Source: Lachnoanaerobaculum gingivalis (GTDB lineage: Bacteria > Bacillota > Clostridia > Lachnospirales > Lachnospiraceae). From it: 64,000 nucleotides of DNA. The notes beneath the pieces were generated by a model. The model saw only the letters and a program-made list of their open reading frames with translations. It was not told the DNA's origin and searched no databases. Below, piece after piece: positions 15,638 through 26,048 of this stretch; within the stretch, counting starts at the first letter, position 1, and every line of letters begins with the position of its first letter. The position numbers and the translations under genes are program-made. Location: contig NZ_RRCO01000001.1 of the NCBI RefSeq assembly GCF_003862475.1, positions 620,001-684,000 on the forward strand, given 5' to 3'.

Positions 15638-15688
15638 ATTTATAAAATCATATTCAGGTTTATTTAGAATATTTTTATAGCCGGTCAC
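15638..15688 (-). pseudogene. 5' fragment of a nucleotidyltransferase gene
   Basis: A GTG start (15686-15688) with GAGGAGG upstream encodes VTGYKNILNKPEYDFIN. This matches MTDYKAILNKPEYDFIN at the start of the nucleotidyltransferase at 10632-11654. After 17 codons it runs straight into the ribosome site of the cbiN relic. A deletion must have joined the two genes. Confidence 0.7.
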
Positions 15689-15801
15689 TATGCTCCTCCT
15701 CTAATAATATCTATTTTTATATACTATTAGTTTCTTTTTTGTTATCATTCATTTTATGCTATTCTCATATCTATTTTTATTATACTTTAACCTTATTCCC
15801 A

Positions 15802-16311
15802 CTACCTTCTAAAGAGATCTCTAAGCTTTAGCTTATCAAATGCCAACATTCCTCTGGCTTCCAGGTACAAATCATCTTCCTCAATAATTTTTCTTTTGCT
15901 TAGCTCATTTAGAAGCTTTTCATAGCCTATATATGCCCTTGGTACTTTTGCTATTCTTTTTTCTGCTGTATATATCACACATGGGTAAGCCAATGCCTCA
16001 TTTATAATCTTTGCAGTAGTTATATCAAACCAAAAATATTCCTTTCTTTTTAGAGGAAACCTTGTTATTTCTATTTTTTCATTATCAATTTTTATCTTGG
16101 TAAGCAACACATATAATCCCGATACTATTCCGACAGTCAAAAAAAATAATAGCAATATCCACCTTGCCATCTTGTCCACCTCCGGATTATCTGACGGTAA
16201 AGCTTTGCCTAACCCCCAAAATGTTGTAACCCCTAAACCTATGGTCATAAAACTGAAAAACAAATACACTAAACCCGGTCTTATTACTATTACATCATGT
16301 TTTGATTTCAT
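15802..16311 (-). CDS. Two-helix membrane protein with a PH-like domain (paralogue)
   Basis: 169 residues from the ATG at 16311, preferred because GGGAGG lies 4 nt upstream. Two membrane helices (about 13-35 and 48-66) are followed by a PH-like domain with IEITRFPLKRKEYFWFDI and AKVPRAYIGYEKLLNELSKR-type motifs. It is a diverged duplicate of 14405-14902, with gene remnants between them. No function is known; membrane anchoring with a cytosolic PH fold suggests a sensor or scaffold, which is inference. Confidence 0.7.
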   Translation of the reverse strand: MKSKHDVIVIRPGLVYLFFSFMTIGLGVTTFWGLGKALPSDNPEVDKMARWILLLFFLTVGIVSGLYVLLTKIKIDNEKIEITRFPLKRKEYFWFDITTAKIINEALAYPCVIYTAEKRIAKVPRAYIGYEKLLNELSKRKIIEEDDLYLEARGMLAFDKLKLRDLFRR

Positions 16312-16526
16312 TTTACCTCCCGCCACCGGATTCTCACCGGTTTCATATATATTTTCTCTTTACCGCTTACTTTAATATTTATTTTAAAGCATTGTAAGCT
16401 GTAAATCAAAGGCATTTGTTTATTTTGCCAATGCTAAAATAACAAATGCAATTACAATTTTTCATTTGGCATAAAAAAATGGATTTAAAATCCATCCACC
16501 CCAATATTTGACAAAGAACATAAAAA

Positions 16527-16567
16527 AGCCGCCACCAAACAGACTAAATATCTATTTGGTGACAGCC
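16527..16567 (-). terminator. Terminator of the glycerol dehydrogenase gene
   Basis: On the minus strand GTCACCAAATA pairs with TTTGGTGGC across an AT-rich loop and is followed by GGCTTTTTTATG. It begins about 20 bp after the gldA stop. Confidence 0.75.
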
Positions 16568-16588
16568 CATTTACTCATTGTATATAAA

Positions 16589-17683
16589 TTACTTTCCAAG
16601 TCTTGCCTTACCTAAAGCATCTGTAGCTATAATAGCCGCATACAACTCATCAGGTGTTACGTCTCCTGCAAGGTTATGTATTGTTTCTCCCTTTACGCAG
16701 GCATTCTTTGCTATAGTATGAAGATCCTCATCTGAAAAATCTCCAAGCTCTGCAAGTGTAATAGGCAGTCCTACTTCAAGGCAGAAATTCTGTATATCCT
16801 CAAACTCGGCCTTATCCGCACACTCAAGTGTAAGCTGTATCAAAGTACCGAATGCCACACAATTACCATGATATGCCTCATGTCCGCCAAGTGAAGTAAC
16901 TCCGTTGTAGAATGAGTGAGGAGCCGCACAGTTTACATTATCTGCTCCTACACCTGATAGGTAAACTGTAGCCTCAATGATTGCATCCAAAGCCGGAGTA
17001 ACAACATTATTCTCACAGGCGGTTATAGCCGCTTTTCCGTATTTTCTTAAGGTATCATAGCAAGCCTTTGCAATCGCCATACCTGCTCTTGTAATACCGC
17101 CACTCTCCAAACTTGGTGACTCTGTACGAAGTGAAGCTCTTCCTTCAAAGTATGTTCCGAGAGCGTCTCCCATTCCTGCAATCAAAAACTTTACAGGTGC
17201 TTTAGCTATAACACTGCTGTCTACAAGTACCGCATCAGGGTTTTGCGGATAGAATAAATATTTATTAAAGCTTCCGTCATCATTATATATAACCGAAAGT
17301 CCTGTACAAGGTGCATCTGTAGCTGCAACTGTAGGTATTATAACTATTCTCTTACCCATGTAGTATGCTGTTGCCTTAGCTGCATCCACTGCCGAACCGC
17401 CGCCTACCGCAACAACAACATCAATCTTATCAGCCTCAACAATGTCCTGCATTTTCTTTATCTCGCTGATACTTGACATTCCTCCAAAGACTTCATATCT
17501 GCGATAATCATCTTCTCCTTCAAAGCTCTTTTCCAAATCTTCATGGCAGCTGTTGTAACCGCTGTTTGAACAGACAAACAACCATCTCTTTCCCATATAC
17601 TCCATTTCCTTACGGAACTGAAGCAAAGCTCCTTTTCCCTGTACATACTTGAGTGGTGCACGCATCATTCTTAAACGTTTCAT
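16589..17683 (-). CDS. gldA: Glycerol dehydrogenase
   Basis: 364 residues, the usual GldA length. The NAD-binding motif GGGSAVDAAK is at 94-103. The metal ligands are placed as in GldA: Asp173 in GMGDALGTYFE, His256 in APHSFYNG and His272 in AYHGNCVAFG. TDAPCTGLSVIY is also typical. It oxidises glycerol to dihydroxyacetone with NAD and zinc in the cytoplasm. It is a single-gene unit with its own leader and terminator. The glycerol kinase gene glpK lies 5 kb away, so both fermentative and phosphorylating glycerol routes are represented. No dihydroxyacetone kinase gene is in the window. Confidence 0.93.
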   Translation of the reverse strand: MKRLRMMRAPLKYVQGKGALLQFRKEMEYMGKRWLFVCSNSGYNSCHEDLEKSFEGEDDYRRYEVFGGMSSISEIKKMQDIVEADKIDVVVAVGGGSAVDAAKATAYYMGKRIVIIPTVAATDAPCTGLSVIYNDDGSFNKYLFYPQNPDAVLVDSSVIAKAPVKFLIAGMGDALGTYFEGRASLRTESPSLESGGITRAGMAIAKACYDTLRKYGKAAITACENNVVTPALDAIIEATVYLSGVGADNVNCAAPHSFYNGVTSLGGHEAYHGNCVAFGTLIQLTLECADKAEFEDIQNFCLEVGLPITLAELGDFSDEDLHTIAKNACVKGETIHNLAGDVTPDELYAAIIATDALGKARLGK

Positions 17684-17961
17684 AACAAAACCTCCATTAA
17701 AACCGTAAAGCTTTGAAACTGTGTCAAAACTTTAACATATATTGCTAAGGACTATTGTAGCACAAAGATTTTATTTTTCAATTACATGGATTTAATTTAT
17801 TAGATAAGTAGATTTTTATTACTACTTATTATATCATTTTATACAAATATTATTTTATCACTTAGTATTGTGTCCACATATGTGCCACTTTTACTAGAAT
17901 ACTCTCTACCATACCCGGTATTGATTCGACTTTGCCCTTGTTATACTAATTGCAGGTATTT

Positions 17962-18810
17962 TTATTCATTATAAGCTTTACCGCCCTCATACTCTCCCAA
18001 TATTTCTTTAAACATTCTATAATTATACTCGCTGTTTCCTCTTCCATAAACAGCAAATATAATTTTATCAAAAAGCTTCCACATATTCTCTTCTATCAGT
18101 AAATCTTTAAAGTATCCCGCCACATCTTTGGCATCATGTCCGAATGCTCCGCATCCCCATGCTCCCAATGTAATGGTTCTATATCCAAATCTTGCCGCAC
18201 AGTACATATATTGTCTAAGCCTTTTCTTCATCACCTTATCAAGAGCATCTTTTGACTGTCCGTATGCTCTGTCAAACAGATTCGGTGCAGGAATAGTCAT
18301 AACAGCTGTGGTATAAGGTTTAGAAATAAATTCTAAATCTATATTTCTAAATACATCTACCACAGGTGACAGAAGCATATAATCGGAATCAAATGCCGTT
18401 CCAAATTTAAAATTAAACTTATACATCTTAGAAGCCTTGGGTGAACTTATAGATTCGTACAAAGTACTCTGCCTGCATAGACACTCTTCCTGTGCTAAAG
18501 CTCCACTTTTATATCCACCTCCCGGATGATATGCATTGGCAAAATTCATTACCAAATCTGAGAGATATTCAAAGCTGTCTGCGTTTACAACAGAGATTTC
18601 ACATTTTGAAGAGTATTTAAACTTCCCGGCAAAAAATTTGTCCTTATCCTCCACAATATCTTTAATAACATTAGGTGAGAGTACCACTACATTCCTATGT
18701 TTTTCCAAATCATGCGGCAATTTTATAAACTTACCGTCATTATAAAATCCGTTGTTCTTTAAAATCCCCTTATTCTCTTCATATACCACAATATTAGCTA
18801 ATCTGGACAT
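17962..18810 (-). CDS. TIGR02452 family protein (microbial PARG-like, macro-domain related)
   Basis: 282 residues from the ATG at 18810, which follows GGAGG; the longer in-frame start lacks a ribosome site. The signature NFANAYHPGGGYKSGALAQE with QEEC and LCRQSTLY (about 90-118) is the poly(ADP-ribose) glycohydrolase-type loop: the Gly triad and the Glu pair bind and hydrolyse ADP-ribose. GAWGCGAFGHD is the second ligand-binding segment. It probably removes ADP-ribose from proteins or nucleic acids. No partner ADP-ribosyltransferase is visible in the window. Confidence 0.88.
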   Translation of the reverse strand: MSRLANIVVYEENKGILKNNGFYNDGKFIKLPHDLEKHRNVVVLSPNVIKDIVEDKDKFFAGKFKYSSKCEISVVNADSFEYLSDLVMNFANAYHPGGGYKSGALAQEECLCRQSTLYESISSPKASKMYKFNFKFGTAFDSDYMLLSPVVDVFRNIDLEFISKPYTTAVMTIPAPNLFDRAYGQSKDALDKVMKKRLRQYMYCAARFGYRTITLGAWGCGAFGHDAKDVAGYFKDLLIEENMWKLFDKIIFAVYGRGNSEYNYRMFKEILGEYEGGKAYNE

Positions 18811-18897
18811 AATTACCTCCGTTAATATATTTACTGTAATTATCATATCAGACATGCTGTACATCTTTTCGGACTTTGGTGGTGATTTTAAAGAATT

Positions 18898-18937
18898 TAA
18901 AAAAGACAGCTAATCATTAGATCAGCTGCCTTTAAAT
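18898..18937 (-). terminator. Terminator downstream of the DUF6718-like gene
   Basis: On the minus strand AAAGGCAGCTGAT pairs with ATTAGCTGTCTTT around CTAATG and leads into TTTTTT. It separates the small gene from the PARG-like gene. Confidence 0.65.
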
Positions 18938-18982
18938 TATATTATATATACTATTAAAATAGTATTCTACACATTTTATATG

Positions 18983-19207
18983 CTAAAGTAATTTTAAATT
19001 CTCTTCAAATTCCTGCTCTGTATTAACAAATCTATATGGTTCATACTCTCCATAAGCTGACGGTCTGCTTATAGTAACCAGTTGTATATTCTCAACACCT
19101 ATCTCTTTTATTATCTTTTTTTTGAAATCAACCAAATGTTGTCCATGAGAAGTCTGTAGCGCTATACTTCCTATACCGTCAGCCTTCTTTGCAACAAGAT
19201 AGCACAT
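18983..19207 (-). CDS. Small conserved protein (DUF6718-like)
   Basis: 74 residues starting MCYLVAKKADGIGSIALQT and ending in RFVNTEQEFEENLKLL, with TISRPSAYGEYEPY in the middle. This matches a small clostridial family, DUF6718, as I remember it; no function is known. Overlapping its 5' end in another frame is the tail of an incomplete ORF (stop near 19190; ENGKIRTESEFSEALEYV), possibly a remnant of a paired small gene with no start codon left. Confidence 0.65.
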   Translation of the reverse strand: MCYLVAKKADGIGSIALQTSHGQHLVDFKKKIIKEIGVENIQLVTISRPSAYGEYEPYRFVNTEQEFEENLKLL

Positions 19208-19322
19208 ATTCTAAAGCCTCACTAAATTCACTTTCTGTTCTGATTTTACCGTTTTCATATTCTTTTCTCAATATAAAACCTGTATTGTGTCTTATAATAA
19301 ACTATAATATTTGTGTTGACTT

Positions 19323-19967
19323 TTATATAAAGTACTCTATCGTCTTCTCCGGGGTCTTTTCGGTCTTTTCGTTATAAAGTATTACCGCCTCACGGTTTTC
19401 GAACTTTCCAAGGGCATAGAGTACGTCATCCTCCCTATTAAAATATCCGAAAGGCACAATACGATTATATTTCAGAGGCTGATCAAGTACCAGCTCCACA
19501 TCGCCCTCAGGTATGAACTGTGACCAGTGCTCATCCGTAAACTCATCCTCATAATAAGGATCAAACATGTAAATATTCTTATCATCTGCACCGGTAAGAA
19601 GGGCATAATGCTGTACATCATAAAAAAGCCTTACTACCACCGCACCGCCTCTGTTAAGTGCATCATTTATACGGCTTGTTTCACCTATAAAAACCTGTTC
19701 ACCTGTAATATATTCACATATGACATTGAGCTGTCTTATCTCCCTGAATCTGTTCAGCCAATTACTGAGAAACATCATTGCCATATGAGAAGTTCCGCTC
19801 TTACCGGGATGTCCCTCATTACTGTAACAGTCAAGCGTATACAGCATAATATTTCTGATAACCTCAGGCGGAATGTCTTCTCTTTCAAATAGAAAGCTCA
19901 GTGCATTAAGCATTGAAGTAGGCCCGCAATCATATTCAGATAATTGATAATGTAATGGATTTTTCAT
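19323..19967 (-). CDS. C39-like cysteine peptidase domain protein
   Basis: 214 residues. The papain-like triad is in place: LSEYDCGPTSM with Gln8 and Cys14, His120 in DVQHYALLTG and Asp136 in MFDPYYE. There is no signal peptide or ABC transporter domain, so it is cytosolic and not a bacteriocin exporter. Such stand-alone C39-like proteins are proposed to process peptides; the substrate is unknown. It stands as a single gene. Confidence 0.78.
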   Translation of the reverse strand: MKNPLHYQLSEYDCGPTSMLNALSFLFEREDIPPEVIRNIMLYTLDCYSNEGHPGKSGTSHMAMMFLSNWLNRFREIRQLNVICEYITGEQVFIGETSRINDALNRGGAVVVRLFYDVQHYALLTGADDKNIYMFDPYYEDEFTDEHWSQFIPEGDVELVLDQPLKYNRIVPFGYFNREDDVLYALGKFENREAVILYNEKTEKTPEKTIEYFI

Positions 19968-20065
19968 TTTACACCCTTCTTTCTATCTGCATATAGTATA
20001 AAGCTCCAATATATTACAAGTAAAATTATAATTTCCTCTTACAAGCTTTTATGCATCAACGCTTA

Positions 20066-21106
20066 TTATACAAGTTCATTTATAAATATTCCACTGATTT
20101 TATTTATATAATTCAATGTTTTTTTTGCAATACTTTTATCAGAAAAATTCACAAAATCACATTTCACATCACTTACATACCCAAATATCCAAGATGTAAA
20201 GTCCGCTATATCAAACTCTATAAAGCCTCTATCACCTATATCGGCAAGTTTACAAATACTTGAATGACTGCTATCCATCTCCACTTTAAAGTATCCGTTT
20301 TGAGTTTTTATTATATTATCATTTATTTTAACAATGATATCTACAGGCTCCTTTGCTCTGAAATTTGACAAAAGCTCTGCTATATCGGTGATCCTGACCA
20401 TGATATTTTCCTTGCCGAATTCCCTTTTGGAAAGTTCTCCTGATACTATTCTCTCCTTTAGCTCAAGATTTTCCCTGCCCCAAAAAGATTCATACGCCAC
20501 TATATCATTCTCATCACTGTATACATTTATAAATCCGTCCTCAGATGCGATCTCCTTTAAATCCCTTATAAAATAGTTTTCATCTCTATAAGTATATACA
20601 TCATTATCCTTTGAAACTTCATTATTTATAAAATCCAAAATCCTACAAATAAGCTCCTTATCAGGCTCTTCTTTAATCACCTGCTTTTTTAGCCCTGAAA
20701 GATTTGCATTATACTCATTCTTATCCGCCACAAAGGCAAAATCAAAAGGCAGATAATAATCCTTATTCGCAGGAATCAGATATGTAAACGGAACATGTTC
20801 TGCATTCATATCGCAAAGTGCCTTATTTAAGAGCCTTCTCATATAGCCCTGTCGCTTAAATTCCTTTCCGGTAGCTACAGCAACTATATAATCCAGATTA
20901 TAAACTTTATTAAAGACTGATATTTTATAAGGATTCAGCATCATCATAGACCTTATACTCTCACCCTCTATATCAGCCAAAATCCTGTTATCTTTAAGCT
21001 TTTCCTCATAATAATAATTTACAAAGCTGTCGGAATCTTCAAAAAAAGCCTCCTGATACAGAGGCTTTGTAAGTGCTTTTTCTTTTTGATTCAAATATTT
21101 TATCAT
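20066..21106 (-). CDS. GNAT family N-acetyltransferase (Eis-like)
   Basis: 346 residues from the ATG at 21106; an upstream in-frame ATG overlaps the end of the preceding gene. The acetyl-CoA-binding stretch is YIVAVATGKEFKRQGYMRRLLNKAL, followed by PFTYLIPANKDYYLPFDF, as in Eis-type tandem GNAT proteins with a C-terminal sterol-carrier-like domain. Eis enzymes acetylate amines such as aminoglycosides, but the substrate here is unknown. It begins 5 bp after the DUF2156 gene, so the two are co-transcribed. Confidence 0.82.
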   Translation of the reverse strand: MIKYLNQKEKALTKPLYQEAFFEDSDSFVNYYYEEKLKDNRILADIEGESIRSMMMLNPYKISVFNKVYNLDYIVAVATGKEFKRQGYMRRLLNKALCDMNAEHVPFTYLIPANKDYYLPFDFAFVADKNEYNANLSGLKKQVIKEEPDKELICRILDFINNEVSKDNDVYTYRDENYFIRDLKEIASEDGFINVYSDENDIVAYESFWGRENLELKERIVSGELSKREFGKENIMVRITDIAELLSNFRAKEPVDIIVKINDNIIKTQNGYFKVEMDSSHSSICKLADIGDRGFIEFDIADFTSWIFGYVSDVKCDFVNFSDKSIAKKTLNYINKISGIFINELV

Positions 21107-21110
21107 AGTA

Positions 21111-22046
21111 TTACCTTTTTTGCTCAACATAGTATTTCAAAGCATAATCCACCGGATAATAACTTTGCTTTGCATGTCTGAGTCCCTCAAGCCCAAGATC
21201 GTCTTCACGATTGACAAGACTTACATTCGGAAATTCATGTACCAAAAACTCCTTATTGATTGCCTGATAAAGACCTGTTATCTCAGGATTTGCCTTTTCA
21301 ATATGTATTACAGCCATGTCCTCAAGTGGATTGTAGCTGCCTATGGAAAAAGCCTCCATTTTGCCGTCAATATATATCGCACCCATTCTTATATTCAGTC
21401 TGGTACAATTAAGCAAAATATCATGTATTCCCTCTACCTCAGGATCCAGGTGCTTTTCAACCTCTTCTCCCTTCTGCTCTCTCCATTTATCCAAAAACTT
21501 GAACACATCATCTCTATCTGTAGGATTGCAACCAAGGGCTCTGTATTCATATCTGTCGCCATAATTTTTTATAAAATTATTGTAGTGGTTTTTCTTTTTG
21601 TGAAGCTTCTTTCCTGAAAGAGTTCTAAGCTTCTCACCTTCATAGAGATAGTCCTTAGCATCCTCCTCAAGCCTTACGATAAACTTATCCTCCGGCAAAT
21701 TCAATACTTTTATTCCTTCCTCATCTGCCAGATGAATCTTTAAAGGTAAGTTCAATACTTCATTAAAATACTCCACCATTAAGCCGAAGCAATATTCAAG
21801 GTCCTCTTTCTTACAGAGTGGCATAGCGGAGAAAGGTCTGTCCTCATCCCCCATAAGCCAAAGAAGTCCAACCTCCTCATCATCTCTCACTGCAATGGCC
21901 GCTCTTACATTATAATATTCTTTCCATATAAAGCTCTCAAGCTCTACACTGTCACAAGTTCTGTTATGCCTAAGTCCGTAAAACTTAGCATACTTTGGTA
22001 TATCATTCGCTTCTAATTGTTTAAAATTTAATTTTTTATAGTCCAT
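21111..22046 (-). CDS. DUF2156 (phosphatidylglycerol lysyltransferase C-domain-like) protein
   Basis: 311 residues of the DUF2156 double-GNAT fold: SGKKLHKKKNHYNNFIKNYG, then YIDGKMEAFSIGSYN and AVIHIEKANPEITGLYQAIN, ending LVNREDDLGLEGLRHAKQSY. These are the conserved blocks of the lysyltransferase-like C-terminal domain, but the membrane flippase part of MprF is absent. It may use aminoacyl-tRNA or acetyl-CoA; unknown. First gene of a two-gene unit with the GNAT gene. Confidence 0.85.
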   Translation of the reverse strand: MDYKKLNFKQLEANDIPKYAKFYGLRHNRTCDSVELESFIWKEYYNVRAAIAVRDDEEVGLLWLMGDEDRPFSAMPLCKKEDLEYCFGLMVEYFNEVLNLPLKIHLADEEGIKVLNLPEDKFIVRLEEDAKDYLYEGEKLRTLSGKKLHKKKNHYNNFIKNYGDRYEYRALGCNPTDRDDVFKFLDKWREQKGEEVEKHLDPEVEGIHDILLNCTRLNIRMGAIYIDGKMEAFSIGSYNPLEDMAVIHIEKANPEITGLYQAINKEFLVHEFPNVSLVNREDDLGLEGLRHAKQSYYPVDYALKYYVEQKR

Positions 22047-22199
22047 ATTTTAATTATATTTATTTTTCCCCTTTTGTCAAATTAAAAATACATACATCAA
22101 TTATTTTATCTGTAAAATCAAATATAGTCTTTACTTTTGCCATAATATAATATTATGATAAAGTAGTTACAAGGTTACAAGTCATTATAAGGAGTACTT

Positions 22200-22478
22200 A
22201 TGAACGAATTAGAAAATCTGCGTGAAAAAATTGATACTATAGACAAGGAAATGATAGCCCTCTTTGAAAAAAGAATGGATATAGTAGCCGATATTGCAGC
22301 CTACAAAATAAAAAATAATCTCCCTGTTCTAAATCAAAACAGAGAGGATATCGTTGTATCAAAAGTAAAATCTACCGTAAAAAATAAGGACTACGCAGAC
22401 AGTGCTGCCGATCTCATCAAAGATATCATGGAAATCAGCAAAAAATTCCAGCAAAAGCTTATCTCAAAACAACAATAA
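22200..22478 (+). CDS. Chorismate mutase, monofunctional AroQ type
   Basis: 92 residues, all helical. LREKIDTIDKEMIALFEKRM, then VADIAAYK and PVLNQNREDIV carry the conserved Arg, Lys and Arg/Glu of AroQ enzymes. It turns chorismate into prephenate for Phe/Tyr synthesis. It stands alone on the plus strand with an AAGGAG ribosome site and AT-rich promoter sequence containing TATAAT about 40 bp upstream. It converges with glpK through a shared terminator. Confidence 0.9.
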   Translation: MNELENLREKIDTIDKEMIALFEKRMDIVADIAAYKIKNNLPVLNQNREDIVVSKVKSTVKNKDYADSAADLIKDIMEISKKFQQKLISKQQ

Positions 22479-22483
22479 AATTT

Positions 22484-22520
22484 AAAGGCATTGACCTGTT
22501 TTAAAATCAATGCCTTTTTT
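22484..22520. terminator. Terminator between chorismate mutase and glpK
   Basis: GGCATTGA and TCAATGCC pair across a loop of about 12 nt and run into six T on the plus strand. Flanking A residues make it workable for the minus-strand gene too. Confidence 0.85.
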
Positions 22521-24029
<1,509 letters not shown>

Positions 24030-25391
24030 TTACTCTTTTCTTTTTAACGGTTCTTTATCACTCAAGTCTTTTACAATCATTTCCATACTGATATTGTAGT
24101 CTTTTCCCAATACTTTTAAAGTTTTCTTATTCATATCCCATATTTCATCCATTCTATCACCAAAGTTTTCTAAAGTAAGCGGATCATTCTCATCATATCC
24201 CACTTCATTTGCAAACTCACCAAAATAACCGCCTTTTGAAAAATTTGAGTTGAAATTTTTTATAGCCTCAGGAGTGTCTGTATTGGTTTCATTAAAAAGA
24301 GCAAATCCCGGATAAATACCATAGCTGAACCCCTCTATTGTATTCATATCCGTATCATATATAAGCACATATGTGCTGCGTAATCTAAAATGATCTGACA
24401 TAATATCTAATTCGAATAACTTATCATATACTTTTCTAATTGCAATACTTCTAAACGCTATATTCTCTTCAATATCTCGATAATCCAAATAACCGAAACT
24501 TGTATATTGCACAATCATATTCAAATTTTTATATTTACCATATATACTGATATTTCCAAGATTTATGAATGATTTATACTTCTTGTATGATAAGACAATA
24601 TCATAATTTTCTTTTATAGTTGCCCTGACAATATATTTCCGATTATCACTATGCGGATACGACCTTTCCAATAAAAGATCATCACCAAAATATGACATAC
24701 TCGAAAATGTCTGAAACAGTTGTATCATACCATGATAATATCCCGTTTCTACCGCACCTTCATCCTCATCTTTTGCTTCAGGAATCGCAATTGCACGGTC
24801 TATCGTATATTTACTTAAAATTTCAAACGCCTTAATAATCTCTTCCAACTTTTCATTTTTTCTGTACAGCTTATTTCCGATATCGATATATCTCTTATAC
24901 CCCAAAAATCCATAGTCACGGTCAAAGCAGTATTCAAGCACAGTATTCAGCAGTTTCTCATCCTCTCTTAAGCTTGATATCAAAATACCGTCTACTATCA
25001 GATACTCCATAACAGTCTTTTTATTGTTGCCTAATTCTTGGGATAAAATATTTTCTACAGTAGCCGTCTTCCCCTCGGTATCATATATTTTTTCAAGTTC
25101 TTTTAATCTCGCATCACACTCGACATCATCCTTTGCATAATAACTTGCCACTGCCCATATATCTTTTACATCGCAATCTTTTGGAATTTCTACTATATTT
25201 TCAAGATTATCTATTCTTTTATATCCGTTTTCATCCCTGTTATATCTTGCTCCGTTCCATATTATTTGATTCGCTGTCACATTATAGTCTGAAGACATTA
25301 GTTCGTACATGCCTGTCAATACATTAATTATACATACAACAAGTATCAATATTAAGGCAATATATATTCTGTTTCTGTACTTTAACTTCAC
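24030..25391 (-). CDS. Membrane-anchored protein of a three-member paralogous family (copy 1)
   Basis: 453 residues with one N-terminal membrane helix (about 9-29, IALILILVVCIINVLTGMYE) and a long extracytoplasmic part. Conserved blocks shared with the copies at 26049 and 27480 are ANQIIWxGxRYN, CDxKDIWAVASYYAKDD, DRDYGxLGYKRYIDIG, KAFEILSKYT, and near the end FNSNFSKGGYFGEFANEVGY. The helix-rich middle suggests TPR-like repeats. The family is not known to me. All copies lie downstream of an Rhs toxin gene, so a role as immunity or toxin-associated surface protein is plausible but inferred. Confidence 0.65.
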   Translation of the reverse strand: MKLKYRNRIYIALILILVVCIINVLTGMYELMSSDYNVTANQIIWNGARYNRDENGYKRIDNLENIVEIPKDCDVKDIWAVASYYAKDDVECDARLKELEKIYDTEGKTATVENILSQELGNNKKTVMEYLIVDGILISSLREDEKLLNTVLEYCFDRDYGFLGYKRYIDIGNKLYRKNEKLEEIIKAFEILSKYTIDRAIAIPEAKDEDEGAVETGYYHGMIQLFQTFSSMSYFGDDLLLERSYPHSDNRKYIVRATIKENYDIVLSYKKYKSFINLGNISIYGKYKNLNMIVQYTSFGYLDYRDIEENIAFRSIAIRKVYDKLFELDIMSDHFRLRSTYVLIYDTDMNTIEGFSYGIYPGFALFNETNTDTPEAIKNFNSNFSKGGYFGEFANEVGYDENDPLTLENFGDRMDEIWDMNKKTLKVLGKDYNISMEMIVKDLSDKEPLKRKE

Positions 25392-25415
25392 GCAAATCCC
25401 TCCTTAATGCTAAAA

Positions 25416-25874
25416 CTAGTCTATAAATACTTTTGCATTTGGGCATACAGATTTTACATCACAATTTATCTTTAGATGGTATAACTGTACTCTTCTCAAG
25501 TTCTTAAAATTTTTTACAAAATGCAAATTATCAAGTACATTCTCTTCTTCATATGTGCCTATATCCTCCTCATTATCACCCATATATGTCAGTATTATAG
25601 TTTCAACATTCTTAAAATATCCCAAATCAGTAATATCTTTCACATGATAGTCTTTAAAATTTATAGACAGAAATTTTATTTTCCTCAAAGAACTCTTCCG
25701 GATAATACCCTTTATTGGCTTTTCTCGTCTTTTTGCCAAAGACATACGATCTTTACCCATAGTATCTCTCACAGCCCTCAAAAATTCTTCGTCCTTAAAA
25801 AATGCTATTCTCTCCATTAAAAATATTAGAATAATTATAAATATGCCTAAATAAAATGTTATTGTGTAGTTCAT
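25416..25874 (-). CDS. Small membrane-anchored LRR-like protein (copy 1)
   Basis: 152 residues: one N-terminal helix (about 5-21), then FLRAVRDTMGKDRMSLAKRR and leucine-rich strands such as KIKFLSINFKDYHVKDIT and FKNLRRVQLYHLKIN. These resemble an irregular leucine-rich repeat. It is a near twin of 28902-29366. Each copy directly precedes one of the large paralogues (25 bp gap), forming a repeated two-gene module. Function unknown. Confidence 0.65.
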   Translation of the reverse strand: MNYTITFYLGIFIIILIFLMERIAFFKDEEFLRAVRDTMGKDRMSLAKRREKPIKGIIRKSSLRKIKFLSINFKDYHVKDITDLGYFKNVETIILTYMGDNEEDIGTYEEENVLDNLHFVKNFKNLRRVQLYHLKINCDVKSVCPNAKVFID

Positions 25875-25944
25875 ATTTAATTCTTCCTCCTGTTTAAAAT
25901 CACGTACATTTCACTTGTTATTATATGTTTATTCTATAAATAGT

Positions 25945-26043
25945 ATTACTTTTCACTTTCTGTGGTCATAACATCATCAGGATCTCCATCATCCTCGGCA
26001 ACAACTTGAAGGTACATAAAATCCATGCCTCCACCATCTGTCT
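25945..26043 (-). pseudogene. Internally deleted remnant of a DUF5104-type lipoprotein gene
   Basis: The DNA matches two separated pieces of the intact gene at 30910-31491: its last codons (ESEK, TTESE region) and the stretch encoding MYLQVVA. They are joined by a deletion of about 100 bp, with no start or signal peptide. It is debris of a module duplication. Confidence 0.7.
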
Positions 26044-26048
26044 CTACA

